From Kaustia mangrovi (GTDB lineage: Bacteria; Pseudomonadota; Alphaproteobacteria; Rhizobiales; Im1): a stretch of 64,000 bases of DNA. The translations under genes and the position numbers were made by a program. Location: positions 620,001-684,000 of the forward strand of contig NZ_CP058214.1 in the NCBI RefSeq assembly GCF_015482775.1, in the 5' to 3' direction. Below the pieces are notes generated by a model. The model was given only the letters and a program-made list of their open reading frames with translations. It searched no databases and was not told the DNA's origin. Shown one piece after another: positions 18,080 through 26,824 of the stretch. Positions within the stretch are counted from its first letter, which is position 1. The number at the start of each line of letters is the position of its first letter.

Positions 18080-19636
18080 TTATAGCACCGCCCGGCCATG
18101 GACCCGACCGCCGGGCGCCACATCCGCCATATCGCGGCCGGCCTTGAGGAGCGCCGCGCGGCCTGCCGCACGGTTTGCTATGCGGAGATCGTCGATGCGG
18201 TCCCGCATGGCCGCAAGCGGCCCCGCCCTGTGTTCGGGCGACAAATGCCCGACATGCTCCAGAAGCGCGTCGAAACGAGCCTTGCAATAGGGTTCGTCGA
18301 TCCACCGCAGCGCATTCGCCAGCACCTTGAGATGCTCCGCATTTGTGTTGCGCGAATGCTGCGTGGCGACATCGAGAAGCCGGTCGAACGTCTCCACGCG
18401 GTCCGCCGGTCTCTGCAGAGCGTGGAGCATTGTCCCCAATTCGTGCAGGGGACGGACCTGCTGGGGTCCGGATATGGCGGATATGGCCGCGATGACCTGT
18501 GCGAACGCTGCCCGCCTCTCCGTCGGGTGAAGGCGCGGCACCTGGCGGGCGACCACCTCCAGGCCCAATCCCCTGATTTCTTTGGGAAGCTGGCCTATGG
18601 CCTCCAGAAGGGCCGTCGTGCCGGCCGCCTGATCGGCACGTGGAAAGCCATGGAGATGTCGAACCAAATCAACCACCATATTGGGGCGCAGGCCGTCCGG
18701 AACGGCGTCCATCCCGGACAGAACCCGGGACAGGCCGTCCAGCCTGTCGCCCTCCGGCAGCATGCCGAAGAGCCGGCAAACGGCCGGATAGAGGATCAGC
18801 TTGCGATGCTGGTCCGCTGTCCGGGCCTCGGCGCATGCGGTCTCCAGCATGGCCCTCGCATGATCGCAGCGCCCGCCCGCGATGATCATCAACCGGTTGG
18901 CGATCGTCTTCAGCGCACCGGCCCGCTCGGCGTCCGGCAGCGTCAGGACCGCCTTGAGCAGCGCCGGGAAAAGCTCGGCCTTGTCGCGGTCCGGCACCGG
19001 GCCCGGTATGTTGAGCTGTTCGATCAGACCGCAAACGAACTCGGCGCGGCCAAGGCTGGCGGCACGGTCCAGCAACAGGCTGAGCGCCGCACGCCGGTCG
19101 CCCCGCGCGAAGCTGCGCAGCGAGATTGAGGCGAGGATCTCGGTCTTGTCGCGGGTGCGCAGCGCAAGCACCGAGCGGCCGGTTTCCTCATCACGGGCAT
19201 CCATCTCCTCCAGAACGCGCTCCAAATCCGAGATTCCGCGCCCACGCGCCGGCCCCTCCTGCCCCGCTTGCGGATGTCCGGTGCAGGGTTTGAAGTCCCG
19301 GGCGACCCGGTCCCTGAACGCTGCGACGTCCTCGGCCGTCCGCAGGATGTCTGCACCTTGCGAACCGCCGGCGAATGCCGTGGCCGTCATCCGCAGGCTG
19401 GCTATGCTGCGTCGGTCGAGACGGGAGGCGATTCGCGCCATGACAGGCACATGGGCAAGGAGGCGGTGCAGCGTGGTCCGCCCTGTATGGTCTGCACTCG
19501 CACCGTCCTCCGCAGTCCCGGGCCCACTGGGCGGCCGGGTGGGCGTCGGGTGAGAGGAACCGTCCTGCGCGCGGCCCGGGGCGTTCGGACGTCCGGCATC
19601 GTTGTCGCCTGGGGACGAAATGGATGTTATCGACAT
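18080..19636 (-). CDS. Hypothetical protein with F-box-like segment and helical repeats, paralog of 19681-21093
   Basis: 518 residues. Residues 1-52 are Ser/Pro/Gly-rich and probably disordered, without a signal peptide. Residues 55-90 (LLAHVPVMARIASRLDRRSIASLRMTATAF) resemble an F-box helix trio. The remainder is all-helical, with repeats of about 40-45 residues starting in patterns like FxxLLxxV...LPxxxR. It aligns along its length with the neighbouring upstream gene (SDLERVLEEMDARDEETGR versus SDLKAVLADMDAREPATGR; TEILASISL versus TEILSSISL). Second gene of a two-gene unit, 44 bases after its paralog. Function unknown; a secreted effector is one possibility. Confidence 0.65.
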   Translation of the reverse strand: MSITSISSPGDNDAGRPNAPGRAQDGSSHPTPTRPPSGPGTAEDGASADHTGRTTLHRLLAHVPVMARIASRLDRRSIASLRMTATAFAGGSQGADILRTAEDVAAFRDRVARDFKPCTGHPQAGQEGPARGRGISDLERVLEEMDARDEETGRSVLALRTRDKTEILASISLRSFARGDRRAALSLLLDRAASLGRAEFVCGLIEQLNIPGPVPDRDKAELFPALLKAVLTLPDAERAGALKTIANRLMIIAGGRCDHARAMLETACAEARTADQHRKLILYPAVCRLFGMLPEGDRLDGLSRVLSGMDAVPDGLRPNMVVDLVRHLHGFPRADQAAGTTALLEAIGQLPKEIRGLGLEVVARQVPRLHPTERRAAFAQVIAAISAISGPQQVRPLHELGTMLHALQRPADRVETFDRLLDVATQHSRNTNAEHLKVLANALRWIDEPYCKARFDALLEHVGHLSPEHRAGPLAAMRDRIDDLRIANRAAGRAALLKAGRDMADVAPGGRVHGRAVL

Positions 19637-19680
19637 GGGCGTAACTCGATCCTGAATGACCGCATCCGGGGCTCCCGCCC

Positions 19681-21093
19681 TCAGGACGCAGCCTGCCGCT
19701 GGAGGTCCCGAAGCGCATCCTGGCGCGCGTCCTGGAGGGGCGGGCCGAGCGTGTTCAGAACCTCGCCCAGCATGTCGAGATAGTCTCGCCTGGCGCTGTC
19801 GTCCGGCGGCGGGGCAGCCTCCAGCAGAACATCGAAGACCTGTTCCTGGTCCTGCGGGGAGTCCAGTTCGCCAAGCTCACTCAGGAGCGCGCCCAGCGGC
19901 GGAAGGCGCCGGTCCGGCGGAAGGGCGCCGAGGACCCCGACCATTCTGTTGAAGGCCTGCGTTCTTGCCGTCTCGTCGAGACGCGGTGCCTCGCGGGCGA
20001 AATCCATGAGCAGGCTGTCGGCCGTGTCGGGGAACCGGTTATGGACGGCTGAAAGCAGCGCGGCGAACGCTCCGGCCTGCTCGAGCGGCTCGAAATCGTG
20101 AAGCCTCGCGGTGATCGTCGCCGAGACATCGAAGAACAGCTCGTCTGAAATGCCGCCGACCCTCTCCAGGAGGGCTGAAAGACATCCCGACTTCGCCTCC
20201 GACGGCACCGTCCTGAAGACCTTGCCGATGGCGTCGTGGAGGACGCCGCCGCGCTCCGGACGCGCCGTTTCGGCTTCCGCCAGAAGGGCCTCGAACACCG
20301 CGCCCCTGTGATCGGGATTGTCGCCCACGAGCGTCGTGGCCCTGCCGGCCAGCGCCGTCAGCAGACCGGTCCGGTCCTCGTCGGGCGCGGCACGCACTGC
20401 GCGCAGGAGACCAGGGAAGACCTCGCTCCTGTCCCGGTCGGACATGACGCCCGGCACGCTCAGCTCCTTCATCAGGTGGCTCACGAGCGGGACCTGCCCG
20501 TCATCGTCCGCCAGACGGAGCAACTCGTCGACGACGGCGCGCCGGGCCTCCGGTGCAATGCTGAACAGGGAGATCGAGGACAGGATTTCCGTCCTGTCGC
20601 TATCGCGCAGATTGAGCGCCGGACGGCCGGTTGCCGGTTCCCTCGCATCCATATCCGCGAGAACGGCTTTCAGATCGGAAAGCGTCCGGCCGGGGGTCCC
20701 CGCCGGGGCCTGCGCGCCGAAATCCTGTCGGACCCGGCGCTGGAACGCGGCGACACTGGATGCCCTGTGCTGCGCCTCTGCCAGAAGCGTGGCACCGGGT
20801 GTCGGCGGCATGCCCGAAAAGGCCCGCGCGGCGGAGCGCAGGGAGGAGAGACTCGGACCGTCGAGATGGCGGGACAGCCGCGCCATTGCCGGCGCAAGGC
20901 CGAGCAGGTCGGCCAACCCGCTCTGCCGGTCCGCCGTCTCCGACCCGCCCTGGCCGTTCGCCTCCCGAGGCTGCGAAGGGCCGGCTTGTCCGTCTCGGCG
21001 CGAGCGGATATCGGGACCGCTCCGGCTGACAACCGGCATCGAGGGGGACGGTGAACGGAACATGGGTTCTTTGATATCCATAATTACTCGCAT
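19681..21093 (-). CDS. Hypothetical protein with F-box-like segment and helical repeats, paralog of 18080-19636
   Basis: 470 residues from the ATG at 21093; ATGs at codons 5 and 11 are alternatives. Residues 1-58 are low-complexity (Ser, Pro, Arg, Gly) with no signal peptide. Residues 59-95 (LADLLGLAPAMARLSRHLDGPSLSSLRSAARAF) look F-box-like. The rest is helical repeat. Shared marks with the downstream paralog include an LxRDSDRTEIL / LRTRDKTEIL segment, MKELSVPGVMSDRDRSEVFP and DExxRTxAFxxM. It was probably duplicated in place. No catalytic motif is seen. The gene is AT-richer at its start than its neighbours. Confidence 0.65.
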   Translation of the reverse strand: MRVIMDIKEPMFRSPSPSMPVVSRSGPDIRSRRDGQAGPSQPREANGQGGSETADRQSGLADLLGLAPAMARLSRHLDGPSLSSLRSAARAFSGMPPTPGATLLAEAQHRASSVAAFQRRVRQDFGAQAPAGTPGRTLSDLKAVLADMDAREPATGRPALNLRDSDRTEILSSISLFSIAPEARRAVVDELLRLADDDGQVPLVSHLMKELSVPGVMSDRDRSEVFPGLLRAVRAAPDEDRTGLLTALAGRATTLVGDNPDHRGAVFEALLAEAETARPERGGVLHDAIGKVFRTVPSEAKSGCLSALLERVGGISDELFFDVSATITARLHDFEPLEQAGAFAALLSAVHNRFPDTADSLLMDFAREAPRLDETARTQAFNRMVGVLGALPPDRRLPPLGALLSELGELDSPQDQEQVFDVLLEAAPPPDDSARRDYLDMLGEVLNTLGPPLQDARQDALRDLQRQAAS

Positions 21094-21462
21094 ATCGACT
21101 CACAGACGCTCGCGGCGACCGAATGCCGACATCTCGTCTCCGCGATGGAGGGCACCCTAGAATAGGGGGCCGTGATGATAGCCTATGAAAATGCAATGCC
21201 GTGCCGGTCTCCCGCGCCCGGTTCCACATTCCGACGATGGCCGGCGAGGTAGTCTGGATCCTCACATGCGAGGACCACACCTATCGCGTCAGGCTGCGCC
21301 CCGACATGGCCGCCCTGATCGAACAGGTCGACTGATCCCGGGCACGTCTGGCCTCGCGGTATCCGCTCATTTCGACCAGTCCATAAAATCGCCCAATCGA
21401 CATGTTGATCTCGACACACGCCAAGGTTTAACCTGATCGCGAGGATTGAACTGGGGGCGATT
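21094..21462. other. Gene-free stretch between the paralog pair and a sulfotransferase
   Basis: 369 bases between divergent genes. It contains a CCCTA-GAA-TAGGG dyad (21155-21167) and an open frame of 32 codons at 21237-21335 on the plus strand that lacks a ribosome site. The promoters of both flanking units should lie here. I cannot assign boxes. Confidence 0.35.
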
Positions 21463-22311
21463 GTGAAAAGCTTGCAACGGACAGCGCTGCTGCGCGCCGC
21501 CGATTGGCTGCGTGCCGAGTACGGACTTCTCCGACATCCATATACTGTCATCTCCTTTCCCAAGTCGGGCCGCACCTGGCTGAAGGTCATGTTCGACGAG
21601 CTGGGCATCGACGCGCGCTTCAGCCATGCCTTCGCCCAGACCGCCGGCCACCTCCTCACGGACATCGACAGGAAGGAACATCGTCGCAGCGCACGGTCCC
21701 TGGTGCTCATCCGCGATCCGAAGGACACGGTCGTCTCCTATTTCCATGCCTGCACCCGCAGGGGCGGTCTGCATGAGCGGATGAGACATCTCTATCCCTC
21801 AACCCTGTCCGCCTTCATCCGGGACCCGCGGTTCGGCGCGGAGAAGATCGCGAGGTTCAATCTCTTCTGGTGCGCGGCGGCAGCCGGCACGGAGGGGATG
21901 AGCGTGCTCACCTACGAGGCCCTTCACGCCCATACGGCGCAGATGCTTGCCGAAGCCGGCAGGCATTTCGGCCACGCCCCCGGCCCGGAAGAGGTGGCGC
22001 GGGCCGTCGAGGCCGGGTCCTTCCAGACGATGCGCAGCCGGGAAGCGAGCGGGGTCTATCGAAAGCGCTACGGCCGCCAGCTCTCGCCGGGGCGTCCCGA
22101 CGACCCCGACAGCTTCAAGGTTCGCAAGGGTCGAGTCGGGGGTCACATCGAGGAGATGACGACCGCCGATATCGAGTGGTGCAACGACATGGCATATCGC
22201 CTGGGCTATCGCGAAAGGCTGGCAGACCTTCTGAACGCCACGGCCCTGCCCCGGACGCACGAGACGCAGCGCGCCGAAATCGGCACACCGGCCCACGCTC
22301 TGGGAGCTTGA
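21463..22311 (+). CDS. Sulfotransferase domain protein
   Basis: 282 residues from a GTG at 21463 behind GGGGG. The PAPS-binding elements are clear: 5'-phosphosulfate loop SFPKSGRTWLKVMFDE (residues 30-45) and 3'-phosphate motif LVLIRDPKDTVVSYFHACT. The late segment FRKGRVGG-like (VRKGRVGGHIEEM) matches the cytosolic-type sulfotransferase end RKGxxGDW. It likely sulfates a small molecule or glycan. It stands alone between the paralog pair and tRNA-Glu. Confidence 0.9.
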   Translation: MKSLQRTALLRAADWLRAEYGLLRHPYTVISFPKSGRTWLKVMFDELGIDARFSHAFAQTAGHLLTDIDRKEHRRSARSLVLIRDPKDTVVSYFHACTRRGGLHERMRHLYPSTLSAFIRDPRFGAEKIARFNLFWCAAAAGTEGMSVLTYEALHAHTAQMLAEAGRHFGHAPGPEEVARAVEAGSFQTMRSREASGVYRKRYGRQLSPGRPDDPDSFKVRKGRVGGHIEEMTTADIEWCNDMAYRLGYRERLADLLNATALPRTHETQRAEIGTPAHALGA

Positions 22312-22363
22312 TGCAGGGTAGCGAACGCGCCCCGTTTCGAGCGACGAGCAGATCGCCAGGTGT

Positions 22364-22438
22364 TGGCGGGCCCTACGGGAGTCGAACCCGTCTTTCCAGA
22401 TTGAAAATCTGGCGTCCTAACCGATAGACGAAGGGCCC
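22364..22438 (-). tRNA. tRNA-Glu (anticodon TTC)
   Basis: The reverse strand folds into a complete 75-nt cloverleaf. It has acceptor stem GGGCCCT / AGGGCCC with discriminator G and encoded CCA, an anticodon stem CCAGA/TCTGG around TTTTCAA (anticodon TTC), and T-arm GACGGG-TTCGACT-CCCGT. Confidence 0.97.
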
Positions 22439-22483
22439 AGGCCGGTGGATCCGGCATCGGGTGCCGGCCGATCTGCAGGCGAC

Positions 22484-22512
22484 TGTTTAGAGGCGAATGG
22501 GGCGGAGTGCAA
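22484..22512 (-). promoter_or_regulatory. Probable promoter of tRNA-Glu
   Basis: On the minus strand TTGCAC, a 17-base spacer and TAAACA lie so that transcription would start about 40 bases before the mature tRNA. The -35 match is good; the -10 is weak. Confidence 0.45.
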
Positions 22513-22550
22513 GAACCTCCGAGCATCTTTTCGCCACTGCCGTCGCCGTC

Positions 22551-24359
22551 TCAGGAGACGAGGGCGGCATCGTCGATCAGGAGCTGCGGGGCGCGCGCGC
22601 CGCCCCAGTCGTCGATGACCAGCCGGCCGGCCACATGAACCGGCCGGTCGCGCACCGACAGGAGCATCTCGCCGAGCGGCGTGGAGAGCGCGCGGAAGGC
22701 GATGGCCTTGATGGTCTGCCCGTCGCCCGCGGCGATCTTGCAGCGCACATGATCCTTGCCCGCGAGATCGGCATAGCGCACGCGATGGGCGGGAAAGGCG
22801 AAGACCGGCGCCGGATTGCCCGCGCCATAAGGCCCCGCCCGCTCCAGAAGCTCCAGAAGCTCCGTCGTCGCCCCGCTCGCCGTCAGCGCGCCGTCGAGGG
22901 TGAGCGAAGGCCCGGCAAGCGCGGCGGAAGCCTCCGCCGCGATCTTCTCGTTGAGAAAATCGCCGAGCGCCTCGATGCGCGAGACGTCGACGGTCAGCCC
23001 CGCCGCCATGGCGTGCCCGCCGCCCTTCTCCAGGATGCCCGCCTCATGGGCGGCCCGCACCGCGCCGCCGAGATCGACACCGTGGACCGACCGCCCGGAC
23101 CCGGTCGCGAACCCGCCCGCCGCGCCATAGCCGATGGCAATGGCGGGCCGGTCGAAGCGTTCCTTGAGCCTCGAGGCGATGAGGCCCAGAACCCCGACAT
23201 GCCAGCCCTCGCCCGCAACGAGGATCAGCGCGCGGGCCGGGTCCGCCTCGAGCTGCGCTTCCGCATCCATGGCGGCGGCCTCGAAGGCGGCGATCTCGAT
23301 CTCCTGGCGCTCCTTGTTGAGGCGCTCGAGCTCCTGGGCGATCATGGCCGCCTCGCCCGCATCCTCCGTGGTGAGGAGCTTCAGCCCCAGCGCCGACTGC
23401 CCGAGCCGGCCGGCGGCATTGATGCGCGGGCCCAGCACGAAGCCCGCCGCGTAAGGGTCGGGCCGGCGCCTCAGCCGCGCCACGTCAGCAAGGGCGGCAA
23501 GGCCCGGATTGACGCGCCGCGCCATCACCTTGAAGCCCTGCGTCGCATAGGCCCTGTTGAGACCGATGAGCGGTACCACATCGCACACCGTGCCGAGCGC
23601 CACGAGGTCGAGCCACTGGAGCAGGTCCGGCACCGCCCGATCCTTGCCGTAATGCCCGGCATCGCGCAGGCGCTTCGCGACCGCCGCAACGAGGATGAGC
23701 GTGACGCCGACGGCGGCCAGATAGCCAAGGCCGCTCAGGTCGTCCTGGCGGTTGGGGTTGACCACGGCGCGGGCCTCCGGCAGCTCCGCATCGGCCTGAT
23801 GGTGGTCGACGACCACGACATCGAGGCCGAGCTCGGCGGCATGGGCGAGCGGCCCGTGCGCCGCGATGCCGCAATCCACGGTGATGAGAAGGCGCGCCCC
23901 CTCCCCCGCCAGCCGCGCGATCGCCTCGCGGCCCGGCCCGTAGCCCTCCTCCAGACGGTCGGGAATATGGATGAGCGCGCGATGGCCGGCGGCACGGAAG
24001 AAGCGGTCGAGAAGCGCCGACGAGGTCACCCCGTCCACATCGTAGTCGCCGATGATGGCGATCTGCTCGCCCGTCATCACCGCATGGGCGATGCGGTCCG
24101 CCCCCTCCTCCATGTCGGCGAGATCGCCGGGCTTGGGCATGAGCGCGCGCAATGTGGGGTTCAGATAGCCGGTCACGTCGTCGAGGGGGACGCCGCGGCC
24201 GGCAAGCACGCGGGCGAGGATTTCAGGCAGCTCGTAGCGCTCCGCGATTGCTTCCGCGGCACGGTTCGCCGACAGGCGCGCCCGCCACGACCGGCCCGAG
24301 ACCGATTGCGACACGCCAAGGAAACACCGCTCTTCGCTCACTGCCGCCGCTTCCGCCAT
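22551..24359 (-). CDS. recJ: Single-stranded-DNA-specific exonuclease
   Basis: 602 residues from the ATG at 24359 (an in-frame ATG at 24395 is possible). It has the DHH phosphoesterase motifs: IGDYDVDGVTSSALL, TVDCGI, VVDHHQ, and the DHHA1 motif GGGHAMAAGLTV, plus the OB-like C-terminus. RecJ degrades single-stranded DNA 5' to 3' in recombination and repair. Last gene in the series aminotransferase-hom-glpX-recJ. Confidence 0.93.
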   Translation of the reverse strand: MAEAAAVSEERCFLGVSQSVSGRSWRARLSANRAAEAIAERYELPEILARVLAGRGVPLDDVTGYLNPTLRALMPKPGDLADMEEGADRIAHAVMTGEQIAIIGDYDVDGVTSSALLDRFFRAAGHRALIHIPDRLEEGYGPGREAIARLAGEGARLLITVDCGIAAHGPLAHAAELGLDVVVVDHHQADAELPEARAVVNPNRQDDLSGLGYLAAVGVTLILVAAVAKRLRDAGHYGKDRAVPDLLQWLDLVALGTVCDVVPLIGLNRAYATQGFKVMARRVNPGLAALADVARLRRRPDPYAAGFVLGPRINAAGRLGQSALGLKLLTTEDAGEAAMIAQELERLNKERQEIEIAAFEAAAMDAEAQLEADPARALILVAGEGWHVGVLGLIASRLKERFDRPAIAIGYGAAGGFATGSGRSVHGVDLGGAVRAAHEAGILEKGGGHAMAAGLTVDVSRIEALGDFLNEKIAAEASAALAGPSLTLDGALTASGATTELLELLERAGPYGAGNPAPVFAFPAHRVRYADLAGKDHVRCKIAAGDGQTIKAIAFRALSTPLGEMLLSVRDRPVHVAGRLVIDDWGGARAPQLLIDDAALVS

Positions 24360-24454
24360 TGCCGTCGCCCATACCCCGGCGCCCCGCACGGCCAAGAATG
24401 CCGGTGCGGAGGCGATTGATTCGGGCCGGAGCCTTTCAGCCCCAGTGTAGCGGC

Positions 24455-25432
24455 TTACGAGAATTTATCAGCGTGATGGCGTGCGCTGATCCAGCGCACC
24501 GTGCCGCTCGTGGAGCGCATGATGACCGAATGGGTGGTCAGGAAGCCGCCCGCCTCGTTGCGCACGCCCGACAGCATGGAGCCGTTGGTGACGCCGGTGG
24601 CGGCGAACATCACGTCGCCGGAGGCCATCTCCTCCATGGTGTATTTGTGGTTGGCGTCCTTGACGCCCATGCGCCGCGCACGCTCGCCCTGCTCCTCGTT
24701 CTTGACGACGAGCCGGCCCTGCATCTGCCCGCCGATGCACCGGAGCGCGGAGGCCGCCAGAACGCCCTCCGGCGCGCCGCCGGTGCCCATATAGATGTCG
24801 ATGCCGGTATTGTCGGGATCCGCGGTATGGATGACGCCGGCGACGTCGCCATCGGTGATCAGCCGGACGGCGGCGCCCACCTCGCGCACCGCGGCAATCG
24901 TCTCGGCATGGCGCGGCCGGTCGAGGATGCAGGCGGTGATCTCCGGGACCGGTACGCCCTTGGCCTCGGCGATCCGCTTGATGTTCTCCTGCGGCGGCAG
25001 GTCGAGATCGACGAGGCCGGGCTCGTAGCCGCCGCCTATGGCGATCTTCTCCATATAGAGATCCGGCGCGTGGAGCAGGCTGCCGGCTTCCGCCATGGCG
25101 ACCACGGCGAGCGCGTTCGGCATGGATTTCGCGGTCAGCGTCGTGCCCTCCAGGGGGTCGAGCGCGATATCGACCTTGGGCCCTTTGCCCGTGCCCACCT
25201 TCTCGCCGATATAGAGCATGGGCGCCTCGTCGCGCTCGCCCTCGCCGATCACGACCGTGCCGTCGATATCGAGCGCGTTCAGCGCGGAGCGCATGGCATC
25301 CACGGCCACGCGGTCGGCCTCGACCTCGTTGCCGCGCCCGCGCAGGCGCGAGGCGGCCACAGCCGCGGCCTCGGTGACGCGAACCAACTCGAGCGACAGC
25401 GCCCTTGTCAGTGCCGGCGAGGTTTTCGTCAT
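24455..25432 (-). CDS. glpX: Class II fructose-1,6-bisphosphatase
   Basis: 325 residues from the ATG at 25432, which follows GGAGAACGGG. Family marks: VVIGEGERDEAPMLYIGE, metal-binding DPLEGTTLTAKSMPNAL and GGAPEGVLAA. It hydrolyses fructose-1,6-bisphosphate in gluconeogenesis. The hom-glpX-recJ order is common in Alphaproteobacteria. Confidence 0.94.
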   Translation of the reverse strand: MTKTSPALTRALSLELVRVTEAAAVAASRLRGRGNEVEADRVAVDAMRSALNALDIDGTVVIGEGERDEAPMLYIGEKVGTGKGPKVDIALDPLEGTTLTAKSMPNALAVVAMAEAGSLLHAPDLYMEKIAIGGGYEPGLVDLDLPPQENIKRIAEAKGVPVPEITACILDRPRHAETIAAVREVGAAVRLITDGDVAGVIHTADPDNTGIDIYMGTGGAPEGVLAASALRCIGGQMQGRLVVKNEEQGERARRMGVKDANHKYTMEEMASGDVMFAATGVTNGSMLSGVRNEAGGFLTTHSVIMRSTSGTVRWISARHHADKFS

Positions 25433-25479
25433 CCCGTTCTCCTTGCCTGGCCCGCCTTCCTGAGAAAGGAGCCGTGAGA

Positions 25480-26799
25480 TCAAAACCGTTCGATGCGGAT
25501 CATGCGCGACGGTCGGGCGGTATGGCCGCCGGCATCGATATTGGCAAGAGCCTCGCGCATGGATTTCTCCAGCGTATCATGGGTGATCATGATGACAGGC
25601 CGCGTCTGCTCGCCCTTCGCCGATGCCCCGTTCGGCTCGGCAAGGTCGGCGCGCTGGACAATGCTGTCGAGCGAAATGCCCTGCTCTGCCATGCGCTGGG
25701 CGACCGCGGCGACGGCCCCGATCCGGTCATAGAGCTCCAGCGCCACGTAATAGCCGCCCTCATGCGCGCGCATGCGCGCGCGTCGATAGGGCTTGAGCGC
25801 CGTCGCCGGCGCCCCGAAGGGGGCCGCCACATGGCCGCGCGCGATATCCACGATGTCGGAGGCCACGCTCGAGGCCGTCGCGAACGCGCCTGCCCCCTGC
25901 CCCTCAAGCATCAGATCGCCCACGAAGTCGCCGGTGACCCCCACCGCGTTGAACACGCCCTGGACGTCGGCAATGGGCGAATCCATCGGCACGAGGGTGG
26001 GATGGACCCGTTGCTCCACCCCGCTGTCGGTTTCCACGCCGACGCCGAGCAGCTTGATGCGGAAGCCGAGATCGCGGGCGGCACGGATATCCTGGCGCGT
26101 GATGTGCTCGATGCCCTCCACATAGACGGAGGAGACGCTGACCTCGGTCCCGAAGGCCAGAGCGGACAGGATGGCGAGCTTGTGCGCGGTGTCGAGCCCG
26201 CCGACATCGAATGTCGGATCGGCCTCGGCATAGCCGAGCCTCTGCGCCTCGGCCAGCGCCTCGGCAAAGCTCACCCCCTCGTTCTCCATCATGGTGAGGA
26301 TGAAGTTGCACGTCCCGTTCATGATGCCGAAGACGCGTGCGATCCGGTTTCCGGCGAGGCTCTCGCGCACCGTCTTCACGATGGGGATGCCGCCAGCGAC
26401 CGCCGCCTCGTAATTGAGCCCGACGCCGCCGTCCTCCGCCAGGCGGGCGAGCGCGGTGCCGTGATGGGCGAGCAGCGCCTTGTTGGCGGTCACGACATGC
26501 TTGCCGGCCTTGAGTGCGGTCTCCACGGCGGCCTTGGCCGGGTCGCCCTCGCCACCCATGAGCTCCACGAACATGTCGACATTGTCCGCACGCGCCAGCG
26601 CGACCGGGTCGTCATGCCAGGCGATGCCGTCCAGGTCGATGCCGCGGTCCTTCGTGCGGTCGCGCGCCGAAACGCCGGTGATCTCGAGGGGGCGGCCGAT
26701 GCGCATGGCGAGCCGGTCCGCATCTGCAGACAGGAGTTTCACCACACCGGTGCCGACGGTTCCCAGCCCGGCGATGCCGAGCCTCAAGGCATTTGTCAT
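25480..26799 (-). CDS. hom: Homoserine dehydrogenase
   Basis: 439 residues from the ATG at 26799; an open extension upstream runs into the aminotransferase gene. NAD(P) loop GIAGLGTVGTGV, NKALLAHHG, the homoserine dehydrogenase core NGTCNFILTMMENEG, ADPTFDVGGLDTAHK, and a C-terminal ACT domain (VAQRMAEQGISLDSIVQ) for feedback control by threonine. It reduces aspartate semialdehyde to homoserine for threonine and methionine synthesis. It is 25 bases from the aminotransferase stop. Confidence 0.95.
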   Translation of the reverse strand: MTNALRLGIAGLGTVGTGVVKLLSADADRLAMRIGRPLEITGVSARDRTKDRGIDLDGIAWHDDPVALARADNVDMFVELMGGEGDPAKAAVETALKAGKHVVTANKALLAHHGTALARLAEDGGVGLNYEAAVAGGIPIVKTVRESLAGNRIARVFGIMNGTCNFILTMMENEGVSFAEALAEAQRLGYAEADPTFDVGGLDTAHKLAILSALAFGTEVSVSSVYVEGIEHITRQDIRAARDLGFRIKLLGVGVETDSGVEQRVHPTLVPMDSPIADVQGVFNAVGVTGDFVGDLMLEGQGAGAFATASSVASDIVDIARGHVAAPFGAPATALKPYRRARMRAHEGGYYVALELYDRIGAVAAVAQRMAEQGISLDSIVQRADLAEPNGASAKGEQTRPVIMITHDTLEKSMREALANIDAGGHTARPSRMIRIERF

Positions 26800-26824
26800 A
26801 TCCGTGAACTTCGCTTCGTAAGGT

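Noticed and set aside
21237-21335. 32-codon open frame between the paralog pair and the sulfotransferase
   Set aside because: No ribosome-binding site, no recognisable motif, and it lies where promoters are expected.
22364-22438. tRNA-Glu as an integration site for an island containing 17-22 kb
   Set aside because: No integrase, no direct repeat of the tRNA 3' end was seen on the far side, so no attachment site can be supported.
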